A stretch of DNA of 43,698 bases from Brasilonema sp. CT11 (GCF_017982655.1 NZ_JABXYX010000012.1:68474-112171), one strand, 5' to 3'; counted from the first letter of the stretch, positions 25,489 to 35,863 are shown. The notes: a model not told the origin generated them from the letters alone. Numbers and translations: made by a program.

Positions 25489-26535
25489 CTATACTGGTGA
25501 TGCAGGCTCAATGACGCTACCTGGTAAGAGTACTTGGTTATCTTTAACCAAGGCTTGTTTCAAGGTGATGTAATCTGTAATTTGTGGATCGAGACTTGGC
25601 TCAAAGTAAAACATTGACCAAGCTTCCATTCCCGAGTCCTCTTCCTCTATTGGTTGATAAACTCGTGTCTCAATTCCGTAGCGTCTCAAAATCGTCGCAG
25701 CTTGTTCAATGCGCCTACGCACCGCAGTTGGCAGTTGAGTTTGTTCATCGAGTCCGTCTGCCATCAGGTCTTGTAGGTACTCTAACAAGTCTAGATGATT
25801 TTCCAGACCGGGTTTAAATGATTTCTCTTCGCTTCCCCCGTACGCAGCAACAGTTAGATCAATTGATTGAAAAGCTTGATAGAGATGGTCAAGTAATTTA
25901 TTAATATCTATTTTTACAATACTTGTTTTCAACGTGTTTTTAGGTGGTTCTGGCAGCGAGACAACACCTGTGTTTTCAGACGACTGGGTTTGCTGAACTA
26001 TTTTTCCAATCACTCCTCCGGTAATTGCTCCTATTAACCCCCATATATAACCCCCTGCCAAGGTTCCCGTTATACCGCCAGCAAGTAAGCTACTCATAAC
26101 CTCGCGGTTTTGTTGTACTTGTTGTGATAATCCCTGCTTGTAATAGTCAAGCGATGTCAATGATTTCAGATTTTTTTCTATCTGAATCATTGTGTTAAAT
26201 GGCGCTAAAGTGTTAGAGGTTAACTCAGTCAAGCCTAGCTGGTTTTCGGATTGTGAGTTAGCACTACTGTGAGATTTTTCCGAAGTGTTTAGGATTGAAT
26301 CTTGCAGTTTTACTAATATCAAAATGCTCGTGTATTGATTAAGCGCCTTTAACATGACTGTAGCAAGGCGTGCCTGTGGTGGGGTTAATCCTCTAATGTA
26401 ATCACCACTCAAGTCTGCAAGCTTGTTAATCTCGTCTTGAACTATCTTGACGACTTGCTCAGGTGTTTCTGTTCGTTCTAATTGAGACTTTAGCTTTTCT
26501 TGTATTTCTTTGTAATAAGATATAAGTGTTTTCAT
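25489..26535 (-). CDS. Glycine-zipper membrane protein with GrpE-like C-terminus
   Basis: A 348-residue protein I cannot name. Residues 1-80 form helices (EIQEKLKSQLER, VVKIVQDEINKL), and 148-180 form a glycine-zipper hairpin (AGGITGTLAGGYIWGLIGAI then TGGVIGKIV) likely to sit in or on a membrane. The C-terminal third has a long helix region (LDHLYQAFQSIDLTVAA) and a small beta domain: YGIETRVYQPIEEED, FYFEPSLD, VKDNQVLLPGSVIEPAS. The spacing of that end recalls the GrpE beta domain, which opens the Hsp70 nucleotide cleft. The gene directly downstream encodes an Hsp70-like ATPase, which supports a nucleotide-exchange role. The GrpE relationship is inferred from pattern and context. Confidence 0.6.
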   Translation of the reverse strand: MKTLISYYKEIQEKLKSQLERTETPEQVVKIVQDEINKLADLSGDYIRGLTPPQARLATVMLKALNQYTSILILVKLQDSILNTSEKSHSSANSQSENQLGLTELTSNTLAPFNTMIQIEKNLKSLTSLDYYKQGLSQQVQQNREVMSSLLAGGITGTLAGGYIWGLIGAITGGVIGKIVQQTQSSENTGVVSLPEPPKNTLKTSIVKIDINKLLDHLYQAFQSIDLTVAAYGGSEEKSFKPGLENHLDLLEYLQDLMADGLDEQTQLPTAVRRRIEQAATILRRYGIETRVYQPIEEEDSGMEAWSMFYFEPSLDPQITDYITLKQALVKDNQVLLPGSVIEPASPV

Positions 26536-27077
26536 AATAAAAATAAATTTTAAGGCATTCTATTTCTATACTATCGTTGCGATGTGACAGGGTGATATTT
26601 ATGTTTGTTGGGTTTGCACAACCCTTATAGTAGTATTTTCAGTATATAGGAATCCGGTTTGACTTCTGAACTAACTCGTTAGGGCGCTTAACAGGGAACG
26701 CTTAACAGGGAACAGGGAAGAAACAATAAAGGTGTACGGAGTTTTTTTCAAAAATCAAATAGGAGTCCTATATATAGAATTTGTTAAATAAAATACTTTA
26801 ATATTGAACCCTTGGTAGCTAATACCTTTCCCTCTCCTTTATAAGCAGAGGGATGCCCGATAGGGCAGGGTGAGGTTTCCAGGGAGTTTTGGGAGTTAGA
26901 TGACTTCTATGGTAGCTAAAACCTTTCCCTCTCCTTTATAAGCAGAGGGATGCCCGACAGGGCAGGGTGAGGTTTCCACGGAGTTTTGGTTAGTTCAATG
27001 ACTTCTATGTACACCTTAGTCTTGCGACGAGGAAAGCCTAAGCCCACCTTTCGCAGGGTAGAGTTCTTCAAATCTAC
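26536..27077. other. 540-bp intergenic repeat cluster
   Basis: No gene. It contains an ATATAGGAATCCGGTTTGA element at about 26645-26665, CAGGGAACGCTTAACAGG tandem units at 26685-26720 and a direct tandem duplication at 26814-27008. The region separates the ParA-fusion gene from the GrpE-like and Hsp70-like pair, so these are probably transcribed independently. Confidence 0.7.
26814..27008. repeat. Tandem duplication of a 97/98-bp double-hairpin unit
   Basis: Unit 1 (26814-26910) and unit 2 (26911-27008) both begin GGTAGCTAA and end GACTTCTAT, differing at a few bases. Each contains two hairpins: CCCTCT...AGAGGG and TGCCC-GATA/GACA-GGGCA. The T/C change in the second loop preserves pairing. 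Confidence 0.85.
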
Positions 27078-28220
27078 TTACTCACCTCGTAGAATTCCAA
27101 CACCCGCTTTTGTCTCTATATAATCTGCCAAGCTGATAAAGTCATCACGTGGATAGCACCTTCCTCCAATCAAGTCAAATGCCAATTTGCTAGATGGATT
27201 TTCTGGATTTTCTAGAATATGTATTCCCCAGTAATAAAGTTGTTCACTGGCTCGAATACAAACTTCTTCTGGATCTATACAATGAAACTTATCATCTCTT
27301 GTGAGAATATCTTTATATGTATCTAAATAAACTTTTCTGAGAAGACTTAATTTTTGATATCCAGGATTTTTGAAATTATTAACTAAGACAAATAAGTGAG
27401 CTTTTTTGTTGATGTGACGTATTTCTGTTACAGTATCTCGAATCACTTGACCATGCTTATTTAAGCCGAGTGGATTTAAGGTGGTTGGTATGATGCAATA
27501 GTGCAATTTTTCGAGTAAGTTTGTGGGGTTCCGCTCAAGTGCAGGAGAGCAATCGCAAATAACTATTCTACAATCACGGGCGGAATCTTCATGCCAATCC
27601 CTGCCATCAAATACTTCTATCGTCGTACCCCTACCTCTAGCATTAGGAACAAAAACCCCATCTCCTACTAGCTTTTGCAAATTTTGTTCTGGATCTAAAT
27701 CTACAAGCGCCACATTGAATCCTTGTAGTGCAAATGCTCCTGCTAAATGCGCTGCTATAGTTGTTTTTCCAACCCCCCCTTTACAAGTAAAAATGCCAAA
27801 ATAAATCTTTTCTGAGGTTGTGGAATCGTCATAAATTCTATCTTCGTATTCAGCACCATCAATGCCAACCAGCTTCTTTTCCTGAGCAATTCCACAGCGG
27901 ATTTTAGCATCTTTCCCCCAGGATCTGATTAAAGCCAGTGCTGGTCCGCTGAAACCTCTTGTTGTTATGAATAAGCCAAAATTAAACTTATCGCCTTCAT
28001 CAGAATCTAAAAAATTCGCAAATTTTAAAAGCTGTGGTGCGGCTACATTATTTCTCAGCCACTTGATGCAAACAGCACCTACTAAGTTTCCTTTTCTGAC
28101 AACAAAATCATAACCAGATTGGTTTGATTTAGCACCTATCACGGTCCAACCCGCCCTATGGAGAAGTGTCGCTACGTGCTGTTCAAAGTGGCTATAGTTC
28201 TTTATGTAAGCAGGCTCCAT
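27078..28220 (-). CDS. Nuclease-fold/ParA-type ATPase fusion protein
   Basis: A 380-residue two-domain protein. The N-terminal about 115 residues (HFEQHVATLLHRAGWTV, SGYDFVVRKG, GAVCIKW, FGLFITTRGFSGPAL) follow the Mrr-type restriction-endonuclease fold, with Asp38 and Lys53 at the expected catalytic positions. The usual Gln/Glu two residues before the Lys is Cys51, so cleavage activity is doubtful. The C-terminal domain is a ParA/MinD ATPase: FTCKGGVGKTT (deviant Walker A, 147-154), VALVDLDPEQNL, and VICDCSPALERNP as the switch region. No parB follows. It may position on DNA or the membrane and sense or guide the neighbouring chaperone-like proteins; this role is speculation. Confidence 0.8.
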   Translation of the reverse strand: MEPAYIKNYSHFEQHVATLLHRAGWTVIGAKSNQSGYDFVVRKGNLVGAVCIKWLRNNVAAPQLLKFANFLDSDEGDKFNFGLFITTRGFSGPALALIRSWGKDAKIRCGIAQEKKLVGIDGAEYEDRIYDDSTTSEKIYFGIFTCKGGVGKTTIAAHLAGAFALQGFNVALVDLDPEQNLQKLVGDGVFVPNARGRGTTIEVFDGRDWHEDSARDCRIVICDCSPALERNPTNLLEKLHYCIIPTTLNPLGLNKHGQVIRDTVTEIRHINKKAHLFVLVNNFKNPGYQKLSLLRKVYLDTYKDILTRDDKFHCIDPEEVCIRASEQLYYWGIHILENPENPSSKLAFDLIGGRCYPRDDFISLADYIETKAGVGILRGE

Positions 28221-28568
28221 AGATTCGATTTCTGGATACTATAAGCTGATAGTAGCTGAAATAACTTTGTTAATAATAGGATTTACGCAAGAACTATTTC
28301 AAAGTGTTATTTATTGGTGTCCTTGGCGTCCTACCCTGCACCGAAGCCCTGCGGGGATGACCGATGCCCTGCGGGCATGCAGCGTTTAGGCGGTTTGTTT
28401 TTCCATAATTTGGCGTAACTTTTGACTCACTTTGTTGTGAAGACGAAATCTAGTTTAACATCCACAAGAACTTTGATAAATTTTTCAAAAAGTTGTTCCA
28501 AACTCTATACTCGCTTGGCAATGATTTGTTAAGCTGTAAGCGCTGGTAAGCGGAGCCATGTCAGCGCA
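28221..28568. other. Intergenic region with dispersed repeat
   Basis: Divergent spacer between the ParA fusion and the phosphoesterase. The stretch 28311-28400 carries GTCCTTGGCGTCC and CCCTGCGGGCATGCAGCG modules ending in GGCGGTTTGTTTTTCC. It resembles one arm of the element at 1159-1403 with a GC-rich mosaic inserted. I see no gene. Confidence 0.65.
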
Positions 28569-29399
28569 ATGCACTGGTTGTTATCTGGACCTCTAAGCGT
28601 CGAGAAGTTAACGGTTAATATTGCAGGGTTGCCAGCATCGTTACAAGGTACGAAGCTGGTTCATATGTCAGACCTGCATTATGACGGGAAACGGCTATCG
28701 GAAAAAATGTTGGAACAAGCGATCGCTGTTAGCAACGAAGCTGAACCCGATTTAGTTGTTTTAACAGGTGATTATGTAACTGACGACCCGTCACCAATTC
28801 ACAGGTTAGTGCTACGACTCAAACATCTGCAAAGTAGCGCTGGGGTGTATGCCGTACTTGGTAACCATGATATATATTACACTCGTTCTAAAGCAGAAGT
28901 AACAGCGGCATTTGAAAGTATAGATATTAAAGTTCTTTGGAATGAAATTGCATATCCTTTAGGCAAAGAACTACCTGTGGTTGGGTTAGCTGATTATTGG
29001 TCACGAGAATTTAAGCCTGAACTTGTGATGAATCAGCTAGACAGTACTAAACCTTGCATTGTACTATCCCACAATCCAGATAGTGCTGAAAAATTACAAA
29101 AATGGCGAGTGGATTTGCAGCTGTCTGGTCATACCCACGGCAGTCAAATTGTAATTCCAGGACTTGGTCCTGCTGTGATTTACTATAAGCCATTTGTTCG
29201 CAAACTTCCCAGAAAACTACGGCGAGCGGTGCCATTTTTGCGAGGAGATTGTTCCACAGTGATGAAACACTGGGAATGGGCGCAGGGTTTTCACAAAGTC
29301 GGAACAAATCAACTTTACGTTAATCGTGGGTTAGGCACTTATCCACCAGGACGTTTGTTTTGCCCACCAGAAGTGACTGTGATAACTTTAATGAACTGA
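28569..29399 (+). CDS. Calcineurin-like metallophosphoesterase (YkuE-like)
   Basis: A 276-residue phosphoesterase with a complete metal-binding set: MSDLHYDG (D, H), VLTGDYVTDD (D), LGNHDIYY (N, H), VLSHNPDSAEK (H) and LSGHTHGSQIVIPG (H, H). It belongs to the membrane-associated group that includes YkuE and LpxG-like hydrolases acting on phospholipids or phosphodiesters, but lacks the N-terminal transmembrane helix some relatives have. The C-terminus LYVNRGLGTYPPGRLFCPPEV is family-typical. It is the only plus-strand gene inside the 20-33 kb cluster and is closed by a hairpin at 29409-29455. Substrate unknown. Confidence 0.9.
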   Translation: MHWLLSGPLSVEKLTVNIAGLPASLQGTKLVHMSDLHYDGKRLSEKMLEQAIAVSNEAEPDLVVLTGDYVTDDPSPIHRLVLRLKHLQSSAGVYAVLGNHDIYYTRSKAEVTAAFESIDIKVLWNEIAYPLGKELPVVGLADYWSREFKPELVMNQLDSTKPCIVLSHNPDSAEKLQKWRVDLQLSGHTHGSQIVIPGLGPAVIYYKPFVRKLPRKLRRAVPFLRGDCSTVMKHWEWAQGFHKVGTNQLYVNRGLGTYPPGRLFCPPEVTVITLMN

Positions 29400-29408
29400 T
29401 AACGGATT

Positions 29409-29455
29409 AACCGCCGAAAGCTACGATGGATGCGTATCAGCAGCTTGCGGCGGTT
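29409..29455 (+). terminator. Hairpin after the phosphoesterase gene
   Basis: AACCGCCGAAAGCT (29409-29422) pairs with AGCTTGCGGCGGTT (29442-29455) except for one A/G mismatch. It starts 10 bases after the stop codon. The T-tract is short (TTTGTTA). Confidence 0.6.
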
Positions 29456-29930
29456 TGTTAGGTGTAAATGATTGAGAAGAGTAAAAAATTAGAAGAAAGT
29501 CACTAAACTAAGGTGGACAAGGTTCACAACCAATATCTTTGCAATTGTGTGTTGTCGATCCAGATAAGCAGGCATTTTTGCGCTCCAGTTAAAAAACCTC
29601 CAAAACGACTTTACTAAACCTTAGGCGAAAACACATCACAACAGAACACAACAACTGAGAAATGGTCGTGAATATATTAGAGCAGGAGGCACAGGCTCTA
29701 ACAAGTGAAGATTTGGATAAATTTCTAACTTCCATGCGCCTACTCTTAAGTTAGCATCCCCATGCTGAGAAAGGTTTATATATTTACCAAATTTTATAAC
29801 GATTCATCCGTCTTAACATTTTATAAAATTTGTTATAAACATAGTCTTTTTTTACTGTCTTAGCGGAGAAGTTGATTAGCATTTCTTGAGATACTGATTT
29901 CATTTGCAGTCTGGAAGTGCTTTGCGACGC
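29456..29930. other. Intergenic region, possible 30-codon remnant
   Basis: Mostly AT-rich. A short frame at 29662-29754 (MVVNILEQEAQALTSEDLDKFL...) has protein-like composition but no recognisable family and may be a remnant. CAAATTTTATAA at 29788-29799 is repeated inverted at 29821-29832, a candidate terminator for the minus-strand WD40 gene. Confidence 0.45.
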
Positions 29931-32258
29931 TTAATCACAAGGCAATAGCATGACAGTGTTATCACGATAGCCACCCGCTGCCAAAGTTTTACCATCTGGA
30001 CTAAAGACAACACAATAAATTGGATCTTCACCAAGAGTGAAAGCACGCAGTTCCTTCCCTGTCTCCACTTGCCAAAGCCTTACCGTCTTGTCTTTACTAC
30101 TGCTTGCGATCTGCTTACCATCTGGACTGAATGTTACAGAACAAATATCATCAGAATGTCCTCCAAAAGTGCGGAGTTCTAGACCATTTGAGAGTTGCCA
30201 AATTTTAATTGTCTTGTCTGTACCGCCACTTGCAAGAGTATTTCCATCTGGACTAAAAGCAACAGAATAAATTCCTCCCAATTCTTCAGAGTGACCTTTA
30301 AGAGTCAAAAATTTATTTTCAGCCAAATACCACACTTTGATAGTTTTATCCTTTTTACCACCACCACTAGCTAAAATATTTCCATCTGGGCTGAAAGCAA
30401 CGCAGAAAATCTCGTCACAATGCCCGTGGAGTGTAGATGTTTCTTTATTTATATCTATAGACCAAAGCTTGATACTCTTATCTTTACTACCAGTAGCTAA
30501 AGTTTTTCCATCTGGGCTAAATGCTACAGTATAAACCTTATCTTTATGCCCTTTGAAGGTGGAGATTTCCTTTCCAGTGGAAATCTCCCACAACTGAATT
30601 GTTTTGTCATCATTTCCACTTGCCAAAAGTTTTCCATCAGGACTCAATGCTACAGAATTCACTGCGCCAGAACAGGAAAATCCTCCGGTTTCCCTAAGCA
30701 TGCGAGGTTCCTTATCAGGAAAATGCCAAAATTTTATAGTTTTGTCATCACAACCACTAACTAATGTTTGTCCATTCGGACTAAATGCGACGGACGTCAC
30801 TTTATATGAAACAGGACTTTCTGTTGTCAAACCTTCTGGTGTTGTGGGTGATGTTGTTGTGCTGACAACAGGTGTAGAAACTTCCGGTGTTGGAGGTGAT
30901 GTTGGTGCGCTGACAACAGGTGTAGAAACTTCCGGTGTTGGAGGTGATGTTGTTGTGCTGACAACAGGTGTAGAAACTTCCGGTGTTGGAGGTGATGTTG
31001 TTGTGCTGACAACAGGTGTAGAAACTTCCGGTTTTGGGGGTGATGTTGTTATGCTGACAACAGGTGTAGAAACTTCCGGTTTTGGGGGTGATGTTGTTAT
31101 GGTGACAACAGGTGTAGAAACTTCCGGTGTTTTATGATTGACCTGAGAACTCGGGCTTTGTGTCACCGTCACTGGAGATAGATTTGGAGAAAAATTTGTT
31201 GTCTGTTGCTTCTTTACCTGGAGGGGTGGTGGTGGTGCAGGTGATTCAGTCGTTACTTGAGGAGGCTTGAAACCTTCTGGTTTTTGTTTTTTTTCGACCA
31301 GGTTTTGATATTGCTGCTTTCCCAAAGACAATTCCTGTAGTTCAGTCTGTATTATGGCGATCGCATACTGAATTTCTTGAAACTGTTTTTGAGTATTTGC
31401 ACTGAAATGTTGTGTCAGGGTATCAAGTTCAATCAGGTGTTGTCTAAGATCATTCACATTTTGTTCCTTCTGGGTTTGCTGTAATGCTTGTATCTGGTGC
31501 TGAGTGTATCGGTTTAATTGCTGTGCAAAAGAGTCCAGTTGAGAAAGGCGCGCAGAAAGCGGATTAATTTGCTGTTGTGTCGTTGTACTCAACTGTTGTA
31601 CAAGGGTGTCGAGTTGAGTGAGTCGTTGACTCACAACATCAATATTTTGTTCCTGCTGGGTTTGCTGTAATGTCTGTATCTGCTGTTGTGTCGTTGTACT
31701 TAACTGTTGTGTCAATGCATCAAGTTGAGCAAGGCGCTGATAAATAGGATCTATCTGTAATGAAGTGTTTGTATTTAACTCTTGCGTTAAGGTGTCGAGT
31801 TGAGTTAAGCGCTGTCTGAGATCATCGGTATTTTGTTGTTGGTTATTTTGCAGTAATGTCTGTATCTGTTGTTGAATGTTTGTACTGAGTTGCTGGAAAG
31901 AGGCATCAAATTCTTCAAGACGTTGGGTGAAAACATTGACCTCTTGCTGCTGGTTCTTTCGTAACTCCTCAAGCTGCTGTTCAGTTGTTGCGCTGAGTTT
32001 TTGAGTGAAAGTATCAAAATTTGTCAGTCGTTGTCGCAGTGGATCTATGAGTAGATCCTGTTTGGCAATTGTTGCTTGTTGATGCTGCTCGATCAAATAC
32101 TTTAACCTTTCTCGATTAGCAAGGTTCAAGCAAGCTGTTACAGTCAAAGGAGCAGCTACATAAATCATCTGTTGCGTGAGTGCGGCTGTGACTAATCCCA
32201 GTGCAGAAAAAGAGACGGAGGCGTATTCGCTAACTTCTAACCAGTGGAGTTTGGTCAT
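29931..32258 (-). CDS. Membrane-anchored coiled-coil WD40 repeat protein
   Basis: A 775-residue multi-domain scaffold. Two N-terminal hydrophobic helices (about 12-28 and 31-47) precede a Gln-rich coiled coil (about 50-310) built from repeats of LTQLDTLTQQLSTTTQQQ. Next comes a Pro/Thr-rich region with six 16-residue repeats (PEVSTPVVSTTTSPPT). The C-terminus is a seven-bladed WD40 propeller with units such as VAFSPDGKTLATGSKDKSIK and TIKLW/TIQLW. The propeller is a protein-interaction surface displayed on a long stalk from the membrane. Upstream on the same strand (169 bases) is a J-domain/TPR protein, and both are candidates for one complex. It lacks kinase, caspase or NTPase domains, unlike many cyanobacterial WD40 proteins. 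Confidence 0.85.
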   Translation of the reverse strand: MTKLHWLEVSEYASVSFSALGLVTAALTQQMIYVAAPLTVTACLNLANRERLKYLIEQHQQATIAKQDLLIDPLRQRLTNFDTFTQKLSATTEQQLEELRKNQQQEVNVFTQRLEEFDASFQQLSTNIQQQIQTLLQNNQQQNTDDLRQRLTQLDTLTQELNTNTSLQIDPIYQRLAQLDALTQQLSTTTQQQIQTLQQTQQEQNIDVVSQRLTQLDTLVQQLSTTTQQQINPLSARLSQLDSFAQQLNRYTQHQIQALQQTQKEQNVNDLRQHLIELDTLTQHFSANTQKQFQEIQYAIAIIQTELQELSLGKQQYQNLVEKKQKPEGFKPPQVTTESPAPPPPLQVKKQQTTNFSPNLSPVTVTQSPSSQVNHKTPEVSTPVVTITTSPPKPEVSTPVVSITTSPPKPEVSTPVVSTTTSPPTPEVSTPVVSTTTSPPTPEVSTPVVSAPTSPPTPEVSTPVVSTTTSPTTPEGLTTESPVSYKVTSVAFSPNGQTLVSGCDDKTIKFWHFPDKEPRMLRETGGFSCSGAVNSVALSPDGKLLASGNDDKTIQLWEISTGKEISTFKGHKDKVYTVAFSPDGKTLATGSKDKSIKLWSIDINKETSTLHGHCDEIFCVAFSPDGNILASGGGKKDKTIKVWYLAENKFLTLKGHSEELGGIYSVAFSPDGNTLASGGTDKTIKIWQLSNGLELRTFGGHSDDICSVTFSPDGKQIASSSKDKTVRLWQVETGKELRAFTLGEDPIYCVVFSPDGKTLAAGGYRDNTVMLLPCD
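30837..31126 (-). repeat. Six 48-bp tandem repeats in the WD40 gene
   Basis: Units of 48 bases with core GACAACAGGTGTAGAAACTTCC (split here: GACAACAGGTGTAG, AAACTTCC) repeat six times with few changes. They encode the Pro/Thr stalk PEVSTPVV-S-TTSPPT. Multiples of three allow length change without frameshift. Confidence 0.9.
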
Positions 32259-32426
32259 AATTCAGGTGAGTGCTGTGGTTGGTGCCTAAATCAGAAAATA
32301 ACTTGAGCGCGTAACGCGGTTTCACTACCCTATCCTCATCTTCTTCTAATAAATTTCAAAGAATCGATGCCCAGAAGTACTCATGTCAACAAGACATGAC
32401 AAACACAAGTGCATCCAGGTGACCTC

Positions 32427-34170
<1,744 letters not shown>

Positions 34171-34200
34171 AAATGATATCATGTTGAATGATGTCTGTTA

Positions 34201-34541
34201 GGGGCTGTAGCTCAGCAGGATAGAGCGAGCGCCTCCTGAACTATCGGGCACTATAGAGGAAACTCTATGAGTGAATGTAGTTAAATTCGGTGAACCCTAA
34301 AAAGAAAGGAAAAAGTAAAATTGGTTGTCTTTCGACCACAATGCTGACACTTCATGGGAATACCGAGCCAAGCCTGAGCTAAAACTTGTTATTCATGATA
34401 CAGTTCTGCTCAGGAAGGTGTAGAGACTAGAAAGCTACCACCTAAGGGCTTAAAGCCTACGGTGAAGGTATAGTCCAGAGAGTGGGGAAACTCACACAAA
34501 TCTGAAGCGCTAGGTCGCCGGTTCGAATCTGGCCAGTCCCG
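34201..34541 (+). tRNA. trnR-CCU: tRNA-Arg(CCU) interrupted by an intron
   Basis: Exons 34201-34237 and 34505-34541 join to a 74-base tRNA. The acceptor GGGGCTG pairs with CAGTCCC, D-stem GCTC/GAGC, anticodon stem AGCGC/GCGCT, loop CU-CCU-AA, T-arm GCCGG-TTCGAAT-CTGGC, discriminator G. All stems pair, with G-U allowed. Anticodon CCU reads AGG (arginine). CCA is not encoded. The intron follows the third anticodon base. Confidence 0.95.
34238..34504 (+). ncRNA. Group I intron in tRNA-Arg(CCU)
   Basis: A 267-base self-splicing intron after the anticodon. The 5' exon ends in U and the intron ends in G, as required. Near the 5' end GGG at 34246-34248 can pair with the exon CCU (P1). CACTATAGAG-GAAA-CTCTATGAGTG forms P2 with one bulged G. 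Conserved core pieces are AATTCGGTGAACCCTA, ATACCGAGCCAAGCC, AAAGCTACC and GGTATAGTCCAGAGAG, closely following the cyanobacterial tRNA-Leu intron (subgroup IC3). No homing endonuclease is encoded. Confidence 0.93.
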
Positions 34542-34888
34542 TCCTCTAATACATTTGATAAACTACTTGGGAAATCTTTGGATTTGCTTAGATGGAGGTT
34601 ATAATCATCCATTTAATCTAGAGATGTCTCTTCTTTTTAGGCACAGATAACACCATATCTGTGTCTATAACTTCAATGAAAGACTGATAATTGCGAGTCG
34701 TGGTTTGTCAAAAAATATCCTGATATGGACTATACAAAAGGAAGATATTTACACTACATTTGGCGTACAAAACTTGTGGAACCGAAATATGATTAAAACA
34801 CAAATTTGAGTTGATTTTTTGGCGCTTTGATAATCTACGTTATGATTCTTGCAATAAATTCTGTTTCAGCAACCGAGGTGCTAAGTCC
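34542..34888. other. Intergenic region after tRNA-Arg
   Basis: About 350 AT-rich bases with no recognisable gene or strong repeat. The end carries GAGGTG at 34875-34880, a ribosome-binding site for the TTG start at 34889. Confidence 0.5.
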
Positions 34889-35482
34889 TTGAAAAAGCAA
34901 CAATCTAAAGGTATTTCTTCTCGGTTTATGCTCCTAGCATTACCACTGATGATGTTGTGGGGTTACAAGGAAGTTCAAAGCCAATTTATGCAGCCTCAAG
35001 CAATTTTAGTCTTAGGTGGTTCGACATCTAAATTAGAGAGAGAAAAGTTTACAGCAAATTTTGCACAAAAACACCCCACTTTAAGTATTTGGATTTCTGG
35101 GGGTAGTCCTCCAAAGGTAACTAAACAAGTGTTTGCTAAAGCTGGAGTTGATACAAGGCGGCTGCGTCTAGACTACAGAGCAAACAACACTGTAGAAAAC
35201 TTTACAACATTGGTGGATGATTTGAAAAATACAGGCATAAAAAGTGTTTATTTAGTTACTTCTGACTACCATATGCGCCGTGCTAAAATCGTTGGTGAAA
35301 TTGTTTTGGGTAGTCGAGGAATTGATTTAAAACCTGTCACAGTCCCTTCAGAGACTTCTCCCGAACCAATTGGAAAATCTATCCGTGATGGAATCCGAGC
35401 TATAGTTTGGGTAACAACTGGTTACACAGCTACTGATGAAATTCAAAATAAGCAGTCATCAAATCAGTTATTAAAACAATAG
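34889..35482 (+). CDS. YdcF/DUF218 family protein
   Basis: A 197-residue protein of the YdcF-like (DUF218/SanA) family. Typical segments are AILVLGGSTSKLEREKF, IWISGGSPP, the central NTVENFTTLVDDLKNTGIKSVYLVTSDYHMRRA and RDGIRAIVW at the end. An N-terminal hydrophobic helix (RFMLLALPLMMLWGY) anchors it in the membrane with the domain outside. TTG 34889 is the best start because GAGGTG lies 8 bases upstream; ATG 34928 would begin inside the hydrophobic helix. The family is implicated in cell-envelope processes, with no defined reaction here. Confidence 0.85.
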   Translation: MKKQQSKGISSRFMLLALPLMMLWGYKEVQSQFMQPQAILVLGGSTSKLEREKFTANFAQKHPTLSIWISGGSPPKVTKQVFAKAGVDTRRLRLDYRANNTVENFTTLVDDLKNTGIKSVYLVTSDYHMRRAKIVGEIVLGSRGIDLKPVTVPSETSPEPIGKSIRDGIRAIVWVTTGYTATDEIQNKQSSNQLLKQ

Positions 35483-35560
35483 TCAAAAAAAATTATTATA
35501 AGTTAAAAAAATATTTCAAATTTACGAAATTTAACAACTTTAGCGATCGCTTTATCTTTT

Positions 35561-35863
35561 TTAGGCAACAGTTTTTTCTTGTATAATCACGTAAGGTTGG
35601 ACAATCAAAGTCTTAAACTGCTTTGCACCCTGAGTGTTCCATTCTCCTATTTGTGTAACCGAGGGTTTGGTAATTAATGCCTCATCTATCCAAGTTTCGA
35701 CTTGCGAGACGTTATCGCCAGCGATCGCCACTCCCACATCTAGTATATCTAGCCCTACCGCCACGAGAATTAGAGCATCCCGTTGCGCATGGGGAATCAG
35801 CCATTCCCACTCTGCCTCATCTAAATTTTCTGTTAATTCTGCTCTTAAATCTGTATCACTCAT
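35561..35863 (-). CDS. DUF2288 family protein
   Basis: A 100-residue acidic protein of the DUF2288 family found in cyanobacteria and some proteobacteria. Characteristic segments are LRAELTENLDEAEWEWLIPHAQRDALILV and VGVAIAGDNVSQVETWI (seen here in parts of a single domain), followed by LITKPSVTQIGEW. No function is known. It is flanked by a convergent YdcF gene and an AT-rich spacer with repeats. Confidence 0.85.
   Translation of the reverse strand: MSDTDLRAELTENLDEAEWEWLIPHAQRDALILVAVGLDILDVGVAIAGDNVSQVETWIDEALITKPSVTQIGEWNTQGAKQFKTLIVQPYVIIQEKTVA

Noticed and set aside
27078-28220. Plasmid partition locus
   Set aside because: There is a ParA-type ATPase but no ParB gene or parS-like iterons nearby, and the N-terminal nuclease fold is unlike partition ATPases.
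30837-31126. 48-bp direct repeats as a CRISPR or iteron array
   Set aside because: They are contiguous without spacers and encode the Pro/Thr stalk of the WD40 protein.
30604-31137. 177-residue plus-strand frame rich in Val-Gly-Thr repeats
   Set aside because: It is the antisense shadow of the WD40 gene's 48-bp repeats and blades.
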